Part shown: positions 20,478-29,950 of the stretch, piece by piece
Layout of the letters: each line of letters starts with the position of its first letter
Numbering within the stretch: position 1 is the first letter of the stretch
Origin: Aureispira sp. CCB-QB1
GTDB lineage: Bacteria; Bacteroidota; Bacteroidia; Chitinophagales; Saprospiraceae
DNA: 64,000 bases
Direction of reading: 5' to 3'
Assembly: GCF_000724545.1 (NCBI RefSeq)
Contig: NZ_JHBV01000030.1
Span: 309,520 to 373,519, forward strand
The notes under the pieces: generated by a model
The model's input: only the letters and a program-made list of their open reading frames with translations
What the model was told of the DNA's origin: nothing
Database searches by the model: none
Program-made: the position numbers and the translations under genes

Positions 20478-22598
20478 ATGAAAGTTTGGATTCAAAATAA
20501 TAGCTCTACTCCCATTCAACTTCACGAAACACCTCTAGCAGGTGGTGGCGAGGGAAATCTATACAACATTTTATCGCCTAGCAATTATCAACACTTGGTT
20601 GCTAAAATTTATCATCCCAAACGCAGAACAACACTTAGGCATCAAAAAATACGCTATCTACAACAACATCCACCGAAACGATTCCCTGCAAATAGTCCAA
20701 TTACGTTAGTCTGGCCACAAGAATTGCTATTGGATGCCAACAATCAATTTGTCGGTTTTCTAATGCCCAAGGTTCTTGGTGAAAAATTAGAATTATTATC
20801 TCTACCAAATATTCCTAAAAAACATCTGGCAACTTGGGAGAAATTTGACTTTGAGGTAGATACCAAATTAAAAAGACGCTTAGATCTTTGTTATAAAATA
20901 GCATCTAGCATCCAATACCTTCACAATACCGAGCGTTATATTCTAGTCGACATGAAACCTGACAATATCATGGTCAGCCCTGATGGGAAAGTTGCGTTGG
21001 TGGATTTAGATTCTGTAGAAGTCGTCGAAAATGGGACAACTATTTATGATGCCCCTGTTGCAACCCCTGAATATACTCCGCCAGATAGTTATTTAAAAAA
21101 TAATGCGGTCGATCCTACCCAAGAAGACCCTTGGGATCGTTTTGGAATGGCTGTTATTTTTTATAAACTTCTATTGGGAATCCACCCATATGCAGCTTCT
21201 GCCAAACCTCCTTACGATCAATACACGGGGCTCTATCAAAAAATAGAACAGGGTTTATTTGTCCAAAATCCTCTCATCCGTCCTCAACTATTAACGATTC
21301 CTGAGCGACATGAACGACACCAAAAGTTGCCTCAAAAAATTCAGCAACTGTTTGAACGTTGTTTTATAGATGGGCACCACACCCCCTTTGCTCGACCAAG
21401 TGCAGAAGAATGGGTTCGAGTATTGAGAACGTACAATTTGGAGCGAACGTTATCTGATGAGCAAATTAGCATTCCCACTATAGCCCTTCAACAGCTGCCT
21501 AAAAATCTTAATTTGGATCAACTCTTTGTGATTCCTGCTACTCGATCTATTAGCCCTGCGCCCAAAATTCAGATAAAAAAGCCAATAGAAAAAAAAGAGT
21601 TGCAACAAGCAATGGGGCTTACTCATAGTCAAGACCCTAAGAAGGTTCAATCACAACGTTTCTTTAATTTTGTTGTTCTCTTGTTAATTCTTGTCATTGC
21701 AGCTGCCTTGTCTATTATGATGCCTTGGTTTTTCGCAGCGCTTATTGGGGCGATTGCTTATTTTGGTTTTAATTATTTGACTTATAGAAGCCGAAAATAT
21801 GCCGACAAAAAAGATACCATCAAAAGCATTCTTAATAAGCAAATGCAATATTTTAATGACTTAATTCAAACAGCTGAGAAATATGAAAAAAGTATTGCCA
21901 ATTATTTACAAAAAATTGCCACAATACAAGCCAAGACCCCCAAAGAGTACATTAAAGATTGTATAGATCATAAGACCATCATCCAAAATAAAATCCATGC
22001 TTTTGCAACTTTTGTCAAACAGGAAAAACATAAATTAAGCCAACTTCGACAGGAAGAAAAAGCCCACTACGAAGAATTATACGATTATTATCATCAAAAA
22101 ATAGAAACTCAAACGACCCTCCCCGCTTTAACAGCACAGACATTGCGCCAAAAAATATTGCTATTAAAACGAAAAAAACGCCTCCATGAGCTTAGTCAAC
22201 AAGACTTAGAAAAGTACAATGATCATCTGCAAATTTTAGAGCAGCTTTTGACACAACAGGAAATCGAGTTGGCAGAATTGGAAAGTAATTATTTTGAAAA
22301 AACACAAGATATCATTTACCGTTGTACGCAAAAGCACCAAGATTTAATAGAAGATATCAGGCGTTATCATCAATTAATAGGTAAAGAAGAGGAAAAAAGG
22401 ATTAAAATTACAATTGAGGAGCAACGAATTAGTTTACAGCAACTCGAACGTTTAGAATATGATTTGCAGCAATTAGAAAAGCCTATCCAAGATCAAGTTG
22501 GAGCTTGTCGCCGTGCGAAAAGAGATGCAGCGCTTTATAAAAAAGTAAATTATGGGCGACATTTATTAGAAATGATCGGTTTGGTAAAACCTTTGTAA
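20478..22598 (+). CDS. Ser/Thr protein kinase-like protein with membrane segment and coiled coil
   Basis: 706 residues from the ATG at 20478; a TTG two codons earlier is ignored. Residues 1-320 are a kinase domain of the type found in COG4248-like proteins: Gly loop AGGGEGNLY, Lys in LVAKIYHPK, WPQELL and VGFLMPKV landmarks, catalytic loop ILVDMKPDN (Asp158, Asn163), and DLD in place of DFG (Asp176). The metal-binding and catalytic residues are present, so it may be active. Residues 395-435 are hydrophobic (one or two membrane spans), then about 270 residues of coiled coil. It probably phosphorylates proteins at the membrane. The vWA and PP2C partners often seen with such kinases are absent. 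A sigma factor gene follows 58 bp on. Confidence 0.8.
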   Translation: MKVWIQNNSSTPIQLHETPLAGGGEGNLYNILSPSNYQHLVAKIYHPKRRTTLRHQKIRYLQQHPPKRFPANSPITLVWPQELLLDANNQFVGFLMPKVLGEKLELLSLPNIPKKHLATWEKFDFEVDTKLKRRLDLCYKIASSIQYLHNTERYILVDMKPDNIMVSPDGKVALVDLDSVEVVENGTTIYDAPVATPEYTPPDSYLKNNAVDPTQEDPWDRFGMAVIFYKLLLGIHPYAASAKPPYDQYTGLYQKIEQGLFVQNPLIRPQLLTIPERHERHQKLPQKIQQLFERCFIDGHHTPFARPSAEEWVRVLRTYNLERTLSDEQISIPTIALQQLPKNLNLDQLFVIPATRSISPAPKIQIKKPIEKKELQQAMGLTHSQDPKKVQSQRFFNFVVLLLILVIAAALSIMMPWFFAALIGAIAYFGFNYLTYRSRKYADKKDTIKSILNKQMQYFNDLIQTAEKYEKSIANYLQKIATIQAKTPKEYIKDCIDHKTIIQNKIHAFATFVKQEKHKLSQLRQEEKAHYEELYDYYHQKIETQTTLPALTAQTLRQKILLLKRKKRLHELSQQDLEKYNDHLQILEQLLTQQEIELAELESNYFEKTQDIIYRCTQKHQDLIEDIRRYHQLIGKEEEKRIKITIEEQRISLQQLERLEYDLQQLEKPIQDQVGACRRAKRDAALYKKVNYGRHLLEMIGLVKPL

Positions 22599-22656
22599 GG
22601 TATTAAAGCGCATCTAATTTTTTACACGATTACTTTTTATTTATAAATCTAAATCT

Positions 22657-23229
22657 ATGAATTTTGAAACAATATGGAAGGAATACAATCCGCAACTAGC
22701 TTCTTTTATTCAAAAAAGAATTGAAGATCAAGTTGCTGCACAAGATATTTTGCAGGAAGTAGGTCTCAAGTTATTCAATAAGCTTCATTCAGAAGTAGCT
22801 ATTAAAAATTATAAGGCATGGCTTTTTCAGGTTACTCGACATACCATTGCTGATTATTACAGAAAAAAACAACCTGTACTATCTTTACCTCTTGACTCCA
22901 ATCCAGACAATCATTCTGGTAATTGTGTTTGCGACTTATCCAGTTTTGTCATTAAAAATTACCTTCCAGAAAAATATGCGACTCCCTTGCACCTAAGCGA
23001 TATTGAAAAAATGCCTCAAAAAGAAATTGCACAGGTATTAAATTTGAGTCTAACGGCTACTAAATCTAGGATTCAGAGAGGGCGGAAACAATTAAAAGAA
23101 TTAATTTTAAACTGTGTAGATATTTCTTATAACAACAAAGCAGAAATAACTGATTTTCAGCTAAAATCCGATTGTCATTTGCCCATCAAATTGTTAGATG
23201 AGATCAATAGATTAAAAATAGTTTTCTAA
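22657..23229 (+). CDS. ECF-type RNA polymerase sigma factor, SigZ-like
   Basis: 190 residues. Region 2 is seen at residues 5-75 (WKEYNPQLASFIQKRI, DILQEVGLKLF, AWLFQVTRHTIADYYRKK), and region 4 at about 110-150 (MPQKEIAQVLNLSLTATKSRIQRGRKQLKELI). The C-terminal extension after region 4 (LNCVDISYNNKAEITDFQL) is like that of SigZ-type factors. It directs RNA polymerase to a small regulon. No anti-sigma gene is adjacent. The kinase gene 58 bp upstream points the same way, so the two may be co-transcribed. Confidence 0.85.
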   Translation: MNFETIWKEYNPQLASFIQKRIEDQVAAQDILQEVGLKLFNKLHSEVAIKNYKAWLFQVTRHTIADYYRKKQPVLSLPLDSNPDNHSGNCVCDLSSFVIKNYLPEKYATPLHLSDIEKMPQKEIAQVLNLSLTATKSRIQRGRKQLKELILNCVDISYNNKAEITDFQLKSDCHLPIKLLDEINRLKIVF

Positions 23230-23278
23230 TTCTGCATCTTTTGGGCGATGGTATACGACTACAGAAGAAAAGAAAATT

Positions 23279-24196
23279 ATGAATCTATCAACTTTAGTCC
23301 GTCTTATCGTTCTGCCATTCCTTCTAACAGTCAATGCTACAATAGCCTACTTGGCTGTCGCCAATCAGTGGAGTTTTGAATTAACTGCAAGTCTTATTTT
23401 TGTACTTACTGCAATTTACATTTTCATATTTGAACAATTAATCCCGTTTAAAATACACTGGAATACTTCTCGCCATAAAATTGGCACAGATTTAAAACAT
23501 TTATTACTATCTACCATTGTTTTTGATGCTTTAGGAAAAACAATGGCGTTGTCTTTTGTTCTTTGGGTTAAACAGTTATTTTTTCAAACGGTAGAATTTT
23601 GGGAATCACTTCCAATGATAATCGTTTTTGTGGTTGCCGTTTTATTGGGCGAACTTTTGCCCTATATCTATCATCGAATCAGTCATGTAGGAAAAAAAGG
23701 CTCTTATTGGAGTATGTTTTTGTGGAAAATTCATTCCATCCATCATTTGCCCTCATCGTTAAACTGGTTTAAAACGAACTGGATGCACCCAATTAATATG
23801 TTTCTAAATTCCTTTTTAAAATTAATGCCGCTGCTGCTATTAGGTTTTAGTCCAGAAATTATTTTTTTAGTTGGAGTGCTGCACGTTGTCATTGCTTATA
23901 TTTCTCATGCCAATATTGATGCCAATACTTTTTTCTTGGATTATTTAGTGGTTACGCCCAAAATTCATCGGTTCCACCACAGCCAAGTCTTAGCAGAAGC
24001 CAAAAACTTTGGGAATATTGTACCTTTTTGGGATCTTTTGTTCCGAACTTATTACAATCGACAAGGAGAGGTTGATCAAGTAGGTCTGCTAGAAAGTCAC
24101 ATTGATTACCCCAAAAATGAAGCCTATTTGAATCAAATGATATTTCCTTTTACCAATATCTTTAAAGACTGCTGTCAGACTAGGACAAAAGATTAA
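23279..24196 (+). CDS. Sterol desaturase / fatty acid hydroxylase family membrane protein
   Basis: 305 residues with several membrane spans (residues 7-55, 75-95, 110-135, 180-210). The di-iron histidine boxes of the family are present: YHRISH, HSIHHL and HRFHHS. Family members insert or oxidise C-H bonds in membrane lipids with O2. The substrate is unknown. It starts 49 bp after the sigma factor gene and a second family member lies at 26115, but the two are not close copies. Confidence 0.88.
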   Translation: MNLSTLVRLIVLPFLLTVNATIAYLAVANQWSFELTASLIFVLTAIYIFIFEQLIPFKIHWNTSRHKIGTDLKHLLLSTIVFDALGKTMALSFVLWVKQLFFQTVEFWESLPMIIVFVVAVLLGELLPYIYHRISHVGKKGSYWSMFLWKIHSIHHLPSSLNWFKTNWMHPINMFLNSFLKLMPLLLLGFSPEIIFLVGVLHVVIAYISHANIDANTFFLDYLVVTPKIHRFHHSQVLAEAKNFGNIVPFWDLLFRTYYNRQGEVDQVGLLESHIDYPKNEAYLNQMIFPFTNIFKDCCQTRTKD

Positions 24197-24361
24197 ACTA
24201 GTTCTGCTCTTTCCTTGACTTTACTAGTTACGATACAAAGATGCTTTTTATAATAAAAAGTTATTATAAAAAGAGTACATTCATGTTGTTAATGCGTTGT
24301 GGATTTTCTGTTTTTGTGAGAAAAATCTGCAAAGCAACCCTATTAAAAAGCATCTCAAGAC

Positions 24362-24841
24362 ATGAACAGCAAAACAATTGTACAATTAATCATTTACAGC
24401 ATTTTTTTAATTGTCTTATCTTCGGGTAGCACTTACTGGATGCTTGGGCACAAAATCATTGCTCCTGCCACTGTTCGTATTGATACTCCTAATAATAATT
24501 GTGATATTCGTACATGGTATAATTTCCAAGTATTAGCCATTCCCAAACTAAATGAATATTGGTTGAGCCAAGGAATTTCATTAGAGGAACGAGCCCTCAA
24601 AGCCTATACCCTGCGACACGAAGCTAGAATTCATGCTCGACATATGATGCCCAACAAAGATGAAGTTGCCCTGCTTCAAAAACGTGATTTGGCTAAGTAT
24701 GGCAATCCTAATGGACCAACATTTGACTACCTAATGGAGAAAAACCAAGGGCAAGGAATGTCAATGGAAGAAGCATACGAACGAATTATTCAAACAGCTA
24801 GCCAAACCAATAGCAACTATAATTTGGATTGTGATGCCTAA
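24362..24841 (+). CDS. Single-span membrane protein of unknown function
   Basis: 159 residues. One N-terminal hydrophobic segment (residues 7-28, VQLIIYSIFLIVLSSGSTYW), then a soluble helical domain with a His/Arg-rich stretch (RHEARIHARHMMPNK). Two cysteines, one near the start of the soluble part and one at the very end (LDCDA), could pair if the domain is periplasmic. I do not recognise the family. It precedes the AraC regulator by 70 bp; an inverted repeat lies between them. Confidence 0.65.
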   Translation: MNSKTIVQLIIYSIFLIVLSSGSTYWMLGHKIIAPATVRIDTPNNNCDIRTWYNFQVLAIPKLNEYWLSQGISLEERALKAYTLRHEARIHARHMMPNKDEVALLQKRDLAKYGNPNGPTFDYLMEKNQGQGMSMEEAYERIIQTASQTNSNYNLDCDA

Positions 24842-24854
24842 AAAGAAAAACAAC

Positions 24855-24900
24855 TTGTCCAAAAAAGACAAATTTCTTCCTTTAAATTAGCATAGTTTTA
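24855..24900 (+). promoter_or_regulatory. Inverted repeat and -7-like box in front of AraC gene
   Basis: TTGTC-caaaaaa-GACAA (24855-24871), then TAGTTTTA at 24893-24900, 12 bp before the ATG. The same arrangement (dyad, 21-22 bp, TAGTTTTR) recurs at 25846-25890. Confidence 0.45.
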
Positions 24901-24911
24901 CCTCTAAAAAG

Positions 24912-25778
24912 ATGCAGAACAAAGTACAGTTGGACAACTATAAAAAATTGATGGCTTATCTCGACCAACATTTTAAGGAGGCTATTAATATCAAACGTAT
25001 CGAAGAAATTTGTCACTATTCTTATCGAAATATCAATCGAATTTTTCAAGCAATTCACGGCGAGACAATTGGCAAATACATCAAACGAATTCGCCTCGAA
25101 AAAGCAGCAGAATACCTCAAATATTCTTCTATTAAAATATCCGACATCACTTTTGAAGTGGGCTTTGAAGATATTGCAGCATTCAGCAAAGCATTCAAAA
25201 AAAGATACCGCTGTACGCCTTCTGCTTTTCGAAGCCGATGCCAAACACTTCAAGATATTACGAGAAAAACACTATTTCCTTCCCACAACGAAAGAGAACA
25301 ACTATCTTATAAAATCGAGTATTTGCCGCAATTTGAAACCTTATATCTAGAATACAAAGGAGCTTATGACAACATTTCTGAATTACAACAAATGTGGGAA
25401 CATTTTTTCACCTACCTAGAGCAAAAAAATTTATATTCAGAACAAGCTATTTTTATGGGCGAATGCTTAGACGACGATGCTATCAGTGATGCGATTCATT
25501 GCCGTTATCGACTCTCACTTCTTTTAGATCGTCCTTTAGACTTTCAGCCCGATGGGTTATTTCAAACCAAAAGGCATCCTCAACAAAAATATGCTAAATT
25601 CATTCATCAAGGATCTCACGAAACCTGCCCTGAAACATATCAAAAAATATATGCCTTTTGGATGTTTGATGTTGGTTTAGAACTCAAAGATGCGCCTACG
25701 CTTGAATTTTATCCCAACGACCTTCCTTCTACACCTATCAACGAATTGATTACTGAAATATACATCCCTATCGAGTAG
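24912..25778 (+). CDS. AraC-family regulator with GyrI-like ligand domain
   Basis: 288 residues. Residues 8-110 are the AraC helix-turn-helix pair (IKRIEEICHYSYRNINRIFQ, then ISDITFEVGFEDIAAFSKAFKKRYRCTPSAFR). Residues 125-288 form a GyrI/SOUL-like effector-binding domain (YLPQFETLYLEYKGAYDNI). This two-domain layout, with the DNA-binding part first, is that of Rob/BmrR-like sensors of small hydrophobic molecules. It probably controls itself and the small membrane protein and desaturase genes downstream, since a matching dyad precedes both units. Confidence 0.9.
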   Translation: MQNKVQLDNYKKLMAYLDQHFKEAINIKRIEEICHYSYRNINRIFQAIHGETIGKYIKRIRLEKAAEYLKYSSIKISDITFEVGFEDIAAFSKAFKKRYRCTPSAFRSRCQTLQDITRKTLFPSHNEREQLSYKIEYLPQFETLYLEYKGAYDNISELQQMWEHFFTYLEQKNLYSEQAIFMGECLDDDAISDAIHCRYRLSLLLDRPLDFQPDGLFQTKRHPQQKYAKFIHQGSHETCPETYQKIYAFWMFDVGLELKDAPTLEFYPNDLPSTPINELITEIYIPIE

Positions 25779-25845
25779 CTTGTCGGTAATGAACTAGAAC
25801 CTTTTTTAACAATAAAGCTCGACAAAATAATTGTTTCTTCCAAAC

Positions 25846-25890
25846 TGTCCAAAATGGACAAAAAAGTATGTCTTTATTCCTCTAGTTTTG
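25846..25890 (+). promoter_or_regulatory. Inverted repeat and TAGTTTTG box in front of 25895 gene
   Basis: The perfect dyad TGTCCAAAATGGACA (25846-25860) precedes TAGTTTTG (25883-25890), which fits TAxxTTTG. No -33 TTTG is present, as expected of an activator-dependent promoter. The ATG follows 4 bp later, so the transcript would be nearly leaderless. Confidence 0.45.
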
Positions 25891-25894
25891 CTGT

Positions 25895-26077
25895 ATGAAT
25901 AAATCAACATACACATTTGACAAATATTGGTACTTAGGTTTTTTAGGCTTTGTAGGCATCTATGAATTGCCTAAAGTCATTGTTTATTTTCAAGGAGATG
26001 GTTCCGTGTGGGATCTTGCCAACTTACTATGGTTTTTCTGGTTTTTGCATTTCTTGCCTCAAAAAAACACCCCCTAA
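25895..26077 (+). CDS. Small two-span membrane protein
   Basis: 60 residues, ATG start. FDKYWYLGFLGFVGIY and VWDLANLLWFFWFLHFLP are two hydrophobic helices rich in aromatic residues. The composition is that of a genuine small membrane protein, and the segment DKYWYLGFLGFVGIYELP resembles short bacterial membrane proteins of unknown function. It lies 37 bp upstream of the second desaturase gene and behind the AraC dyad, so it is probably co-regulated with both. Confidence 0.65.
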   Translation: MNKSTYTFDKYWYLGFLGFVGIYELPKVIVYFQGDGSVWDLANLLWFFWFLHFLPQKNTP

Positions 26078-26114
26078 GTCACTTTTTCGCTACCAATATT
26101 TAAAAGAATATTTT

Positions 26115-27023
26115 ATGAGCTTTGATCAATTAACTTATTTATTTGATACGGCAGGTATCATGCGTTACGTTGCCTATTTTTTTATGTTTAACCTTGGGTT
26201 GGTTGCCTTTGAAATAGCCTTGGATTTATGGACGTCTAGGCAAAGAAGATGGGGCGATTCCATTGCCAATATTAGTATCTTCTTTCTAGGTTTGCTGACA
26301 GAACGAATTGGTTTAGGTATCTTTGGAATTCTTTTCCTTGTTCCAATTTCATGGATAACGCCTTTTCATATTCCTCTGAATACAGGAACTTGGGTGATTG
26401 CTTTTTTTGTAGCAGACTTTACTTATTATTGGATGCATCGCATGGAACATGAACACAGGATTTTATGGGCTGTACATAGTGTTCACCATTCTTCAGAGGA
26501 TTATAATTTAACTGTTTCAATGCGGTTGAGTATTATCGAAAGTTTGTTTGAATGGATTTTCTTAATTCCAATGATTTTAATTGGCTTTACTCCTTTTCAG
26601 GCTATTGTAAGTCTTATTTTAGTGGCACAATTTCAAACGTGGATTCATACCGAACGGATAAGAAAATTAGGCTGGCTAGACGAAATTTTTAATACACCAT
26701 CTGTTCACCGAGTACACCATGGTTCTAATACTCAATATCTTGATAAAAATTATGGTGGGGTACTCATTGTTTGGGATAAACTATTTGGTACGTTTCAACG
26801 AGAAGATGAAAAAGTCGTTTATGGTTTGACCAAAAACATCCATAGTAACAACCCCATTGTAATCAATTTTGTTGAATTTAAACACATTTGGAATGATGTT
26901 AAAAAATGTCATTCTTGGAAAGATCGGCTAAAAATCATCTTTGGTGGACTAACTTGGCGTCCCGATTATTTTGAAGACAATTCATCGTCCACGCCTTCTT
27001 CAAAACAAACAACTTCTAAATAA
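26115..27023 (+). CDS. Sterol desaturase / fatty acid hydroxylase family membrane protein
   Basis: 302 residues from the ATG at 26115. The frame is open further upstream (to 25962), but that part overlaps the small membrane protein in another frame and lacks family features. Membrane spans occur at about residues 14-35, 48-75 and 82-110. Histidine boxes: YYWMHRMEHEH, HSVHHSSEDYN and HRVHHGSN. The layout is that of di-iron hydroxylases acting on lipids, closer to alkylglycerol-monooxygenase-like family members than the 23279 protein. Probably under control of the AraC/GyrI regulator. Confidence 0.87.
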   Translation: MSFDQLTYLFDTAGIMRYVAYFFMFNLGLVAFEIALDLWTSRQRRWGDSIANISIFFLGLLTERIGLGIFGILFLVPISWITPFHIPLNTGTWVIAFFVADFTYYWMHRMEHEHRILWAVHSVHHSSEDYNLTVSMRLSIIESLFEWIFLIPMILIGFTPFQAIVSLILVAQFQTWIHTERIRKLGWLDEIFNTPSVHRVHHGSNTQYLDKNYGGVLIVWDKLFGTFQREDEKVVYGLTKNIHSNNPIVINFVEFKHIWNDVKKCHSWKDRLKIIFGGLTWRPDYFEDNSSSTPSSKQTTSK

Positions 27024-27037
27024 CGATTTCAATTAAA

Positions 27038-27082
27038 AAATGCTTCATTCTGAATGTGCAACCATTCAAAATGAAGCATTTC
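27038..27082. terminator. Bidirectional terminator
   Basis: AAATGCTTCATT-c-TGAATG (27038-27056) pairs with CATTCA-a-AATGAAGCATTT (27063-27081) around a 6-nt loop, between convergent genes. Confidence 0.8.
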
Positions 27083-27102
27083 AAACCATCAATGACTAGC
27101 AT

Positions 27103-29739
27103 CTAATCAATTCCACCACCACTTCCGCCTTCGCTTCCACCATCGCCACCACTGTTCAAACGACCAGCATTTTTTGAGCGACCATCACGCACATTAACCT
27201 TACCAAAACGATAAGAAAAACGCAATTCAAATACAGGAGATTCCCATTCTCTTTTTCCTACTTGATAAAAAGTATTCCCATCGGCCGTTTCAAATTGATA
27301 ACGTCCACCCAAGATAGGGTTTTGAACACTCAATGTCACTGTTCCCTTGTCTTTTAATACTTTTTGACTAATAGAGAACGAATTCCATGTGTATCCCCCT
27401 GTCCAACCTTGGGCAACTCGTGTTGGTATGGAATACCAAGCATATGCAGAAATACGCATACCAAACTTAAACACAAAATTCATATATGCATTAACATTTC
27501 CTGCAATAGCATTCAAGGTATAAGCAGCATCTATGTTTGTTCCGTTTTGTATATTTTGGTACACCGAACCTGTAATTCCAAAATTGAACCACTTATAAGG
27601 TGCAAATCGTGTCACAACCTCTCCTCCCCACATATGGCTAGTACTAAAGTTATATTGTGTGACAACAGAAACTCCATCCGAACGCAAGGTTCTTAAACGC
27701 TCCATTAGATCGGTGTTGTATTTATAGAATGCGGTTAACATAATGGTATTTCCTCCTTTCCAATAATTCACATAACTCAATTCTACAGCATTGGTATATT
27801 GAGGCAACAAATAGGGATTTCCATATCTTAAATTCAAAGGATCACTATAACTTGGGAATGGATTTAAAGCCCAAGAAGAAGGACGTTGAATTCGTCTACT
27901 AAACCCTAACTGTATTTGTTGATTTTTAGCCAATGCATAAGACAAATTAACGGTTGGAAAAATACTAGGATAGTTATTGACAAAAGTAGAATCGGTAGGA
28001 AATACCAATCTAGAATTGGCTAATGTATATTCGCCTCTCAAACCCAATTTGTAATTAAACTTACCAATCTTATGTGCAAAGGTTACATACAAAGCGTGTA
28101 CTTGCTCTTGGTATTGAAAGTTGTTGGTTCTTCCTGTATCATTAATCATTTGCATTTGAGTATAATCAAATGTTTCTGATTTAAAATCATTGCCAATCCA
28201 TCTAATATTCCCTTTGTACCCTGCTTCAAACTTCATCTCCTTGCCTAGAGGATGCGTATAATCAATCATCACAGTACCTTGGTGCATTTTATTGTAACTT
28301 GCCGTTTGTTGAGAATCAGGCGTGTTGTTAATTTCCGACCAGTCGGGGGTATACAATTGCTCTGAAAACGTTTCGTAACTAGCATTATCATTCATGGAAT
28401 ATTGCAAATCAATAACCAGCTCCTGTTTGTCCCCCATTGTTCCCGAACGACCACTCGCTCGACCATCTCCATGTCCACGCCAATGTCTACGACCACCTCC
28501 TGAATCTTTAGAATTATCTCGACGAGGTCCTGCCCCACTTTTGTCTTTTTTCTGTTTAAAAACTTTGGCATAGATTAGATTGTATGTCATGCTAAACCTA
28601 TTCCGATCCCCATCGCTCAAACGCTCGTTAATTTGTGTTTTGTCTTGATTGGCATCGAAGAAATCGTATTGAATGCGGTTGTTATTACCACCACCACTTG
28701 GGCGGAGGCGCGCAGCTACTGTTAAGGTATTGTAATCGTCAAAATAATAGTCCATACCAATTCTAGCCATACCACCGTTTCGAATGCGAGTTCCATTGGT
28801 ATATTGTTCCAAGAAAGAAGTGTCTTGTGGCGCTGTTGTACGGCGATAGTTGTATCCACGGCTTAAATTTTCACCATAGTTATAACTAAAATTAGAAAAA
28901 ATATTGATCTTATTATTTCTAAAATTTAAGCTCAAACCTCCTCGATAACGCTTAAAAGGATTCCATGTAGAAGTCCCGACCGATACATTTGCAGAGCCTG
29001 TGAATCCTTCCAACACGTTTTTTTTCAACACAATATTAATAATTCCAGAACCACCTTCAGGATCATACTTAGCAGATGGGCTTGTAATTAACTCTATTTT
29101 CTTGACGCTATTAGCAGGCAATTGGTCTAGAATTTCAGCTTGACTATCGCCTGTCAACCCCGTTGGTTTTCCATTGATATACACTTGAACTTCCGAGCCA
29201 CGAATTTTAACAGCTCCATCAAAATCTACTTCTACAGTAGGGGTATTTCTTAGAATTTCGGTAGCATTTTCACTATCGCCTAGATTCGTTTTGTCAACAT
29301 TAAACACCTTTTTGTCTAAACCCAATTGAAAAACAGCTTTATCGGCAGTCACCTCCGCAATTTCAAGTGTCGCCGCCGTTGGGCTAACATAAATTTTCCC
29401 TAGACTCGCAATTGGCTCATTTGGTGGTAAGGCAACAGGCTCTATAGTATACGTTTCATAGCCCATATAATTGATCGTTACTCGATGTCTACCAATGGGT
29501 AATTTATCTATTTCAAACTTTCCTTTTTCATCGGTAATAACTCCTCCAACTAAAACCGAGTCTCGTATCCTGAATACAGACACCGTGGCAAATTCTAGTG
29601 GTTTGCGGCTAACAGAATCGTATACGGTTCCTGTAATTTTAGCGATTTTAGGCATTGATCGACCATCTTTGCCTCCTGGCTGAGCCAACAATAAAATACT
29701 AGTTGATAGGACAAAAAGTAGGGTACATAAAACTTTCAT
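27103..29739 (-). CDS. TonB-dependent receptor-like outer-membrane protein
   Basis: 878 residues. Signal peptide to about residue 19 (LLLAQ). A carboxypeptidase-regulatory-like beta domain follows (residues 35-115, ITGTVYDSVSRKPLEFATVSVF), then a plug domain (about 140-235: TEILRNTPTVEVDFDGAVKIRG, IIN-type motif GSGIINIVLKKN). The rest is a large beta-barrel of the OMP_b-brl_3 kind. A low-complexity basic/Gly stretch lies near 400-435, and the extreme C terminus is Gly-rich (GGDGGSEGGSGGG), beyond the last strand FELRFSYRFG. Family members import chelates, glycans or peptides with TonB energy; the substrate is unknown. No SusD gene is nearby. Monocistronic. Confidence 0.88.
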   Translation of the reverse strand: MKVLCTLLFVLSTSILLLAQPGGKDGRSMPKIAKITGTVYDSVSRKPLEFATVSVFRIRDSVLVGGVITDEKGKFEIDKLPIGRHRVTINYMGYETYTIEPVALPPNEPIASLGKIYVSPTAATLEIAEVTADKAVFQLGLDKKVFNVDKTNLGDSENATEILRNTPTVEVDFDGAVKIRGSEVQVYINGKPTGLTGDSQAEILDQLPANSVKKIELITSPSAKYDPEGGSGIINIVLKKNVLEGFTGSANVSVGTSTWNPFKRYRGGLSLNFRNNKINIFSNFSYNYGENLSRGYNYRRTTAPQDTSFLEQYTNGTRIRNGGMARIGMDYYFDDYNTLTVAARLRPSGGGNNNRIQYDFFDANQDKTQINERLSDGDRNRFSMTYNLIYAKVFKQKKDKSGAGPRRDNSKDSGGGRRHWRGHGDGRASGRSGTMGDKQELVIDLQYSMNDNASYETFSEQLYTPDWSEINNTPDSQQTASYNKMHQGTVMIDYTHPLGKEMKFEAGYKGNIRWIGNDFKSETFDYTQMQMINDTGRTNNFQYQEQVHALYVTFAHKIGKFNYKLGLRGEYTLANSRLVFPTDSTFVNNYPSIFPTVNLSYALAKNQQIQLGFSRRIQRPSSWALNPFPSYSDPLNLRYGNPYLLPQYTNAVELSYVNYWKGGNTIMLTAFYKYNTDLMERLRTLRSDGVSVVTQYNFSTSHMWGGEVVTRFAPYKWFNFGITGSVYQNIQNGTNIDAAYTLNAIAGNVNAYMNFVFKFGMRISAYAWYSIPTRVAQGWTGGYTWNSFSISQKVLKDKGTVTLSVQNPILGGRYQFETADGNTFYQVGKREWESPVFELRFSYRFGKVNVRDGRSKNAGRLNSGGDGGSEGGSGGGID

Positions 29740-29868
29740 AATTTATCGTATTGGTAAGTAAGTGTTCCTAATATAGTGTTCTAACATCAATTGGGTGGAC
29801 TTAAAATGATGTTCAGACACACTTTTGTTCTAATTAATTAGACAGCTCTCTAACCACTTAGTTTAATA

Positions 29869-29876
29869 CAAAGTTA
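29869..29876 (-). promoter_or_regulatory. Candidate -7 box for the TonB receptor gene
   Basis: On the minus strand TAACTTTG matches TAxxTTTG, about 130 bp upstream of the start codon. The -33 position is not TTTG, so this is a weak call. Confidence 0.3.
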
Positions 29877-29950
29877 CGATAAACAGACGATGGGGCATTT
29901 ATTTTAGATGAATAGCTCTTTTTCTTCGATTTAGCCGATCAATTATACAC

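Noticed and set aside
24882..25253. Minus-strand 123-codon frame
   Set aside because: Antisense shadow of the AraC gene; its Cys/Phe-rich composition is a by-product of the complementary codons.
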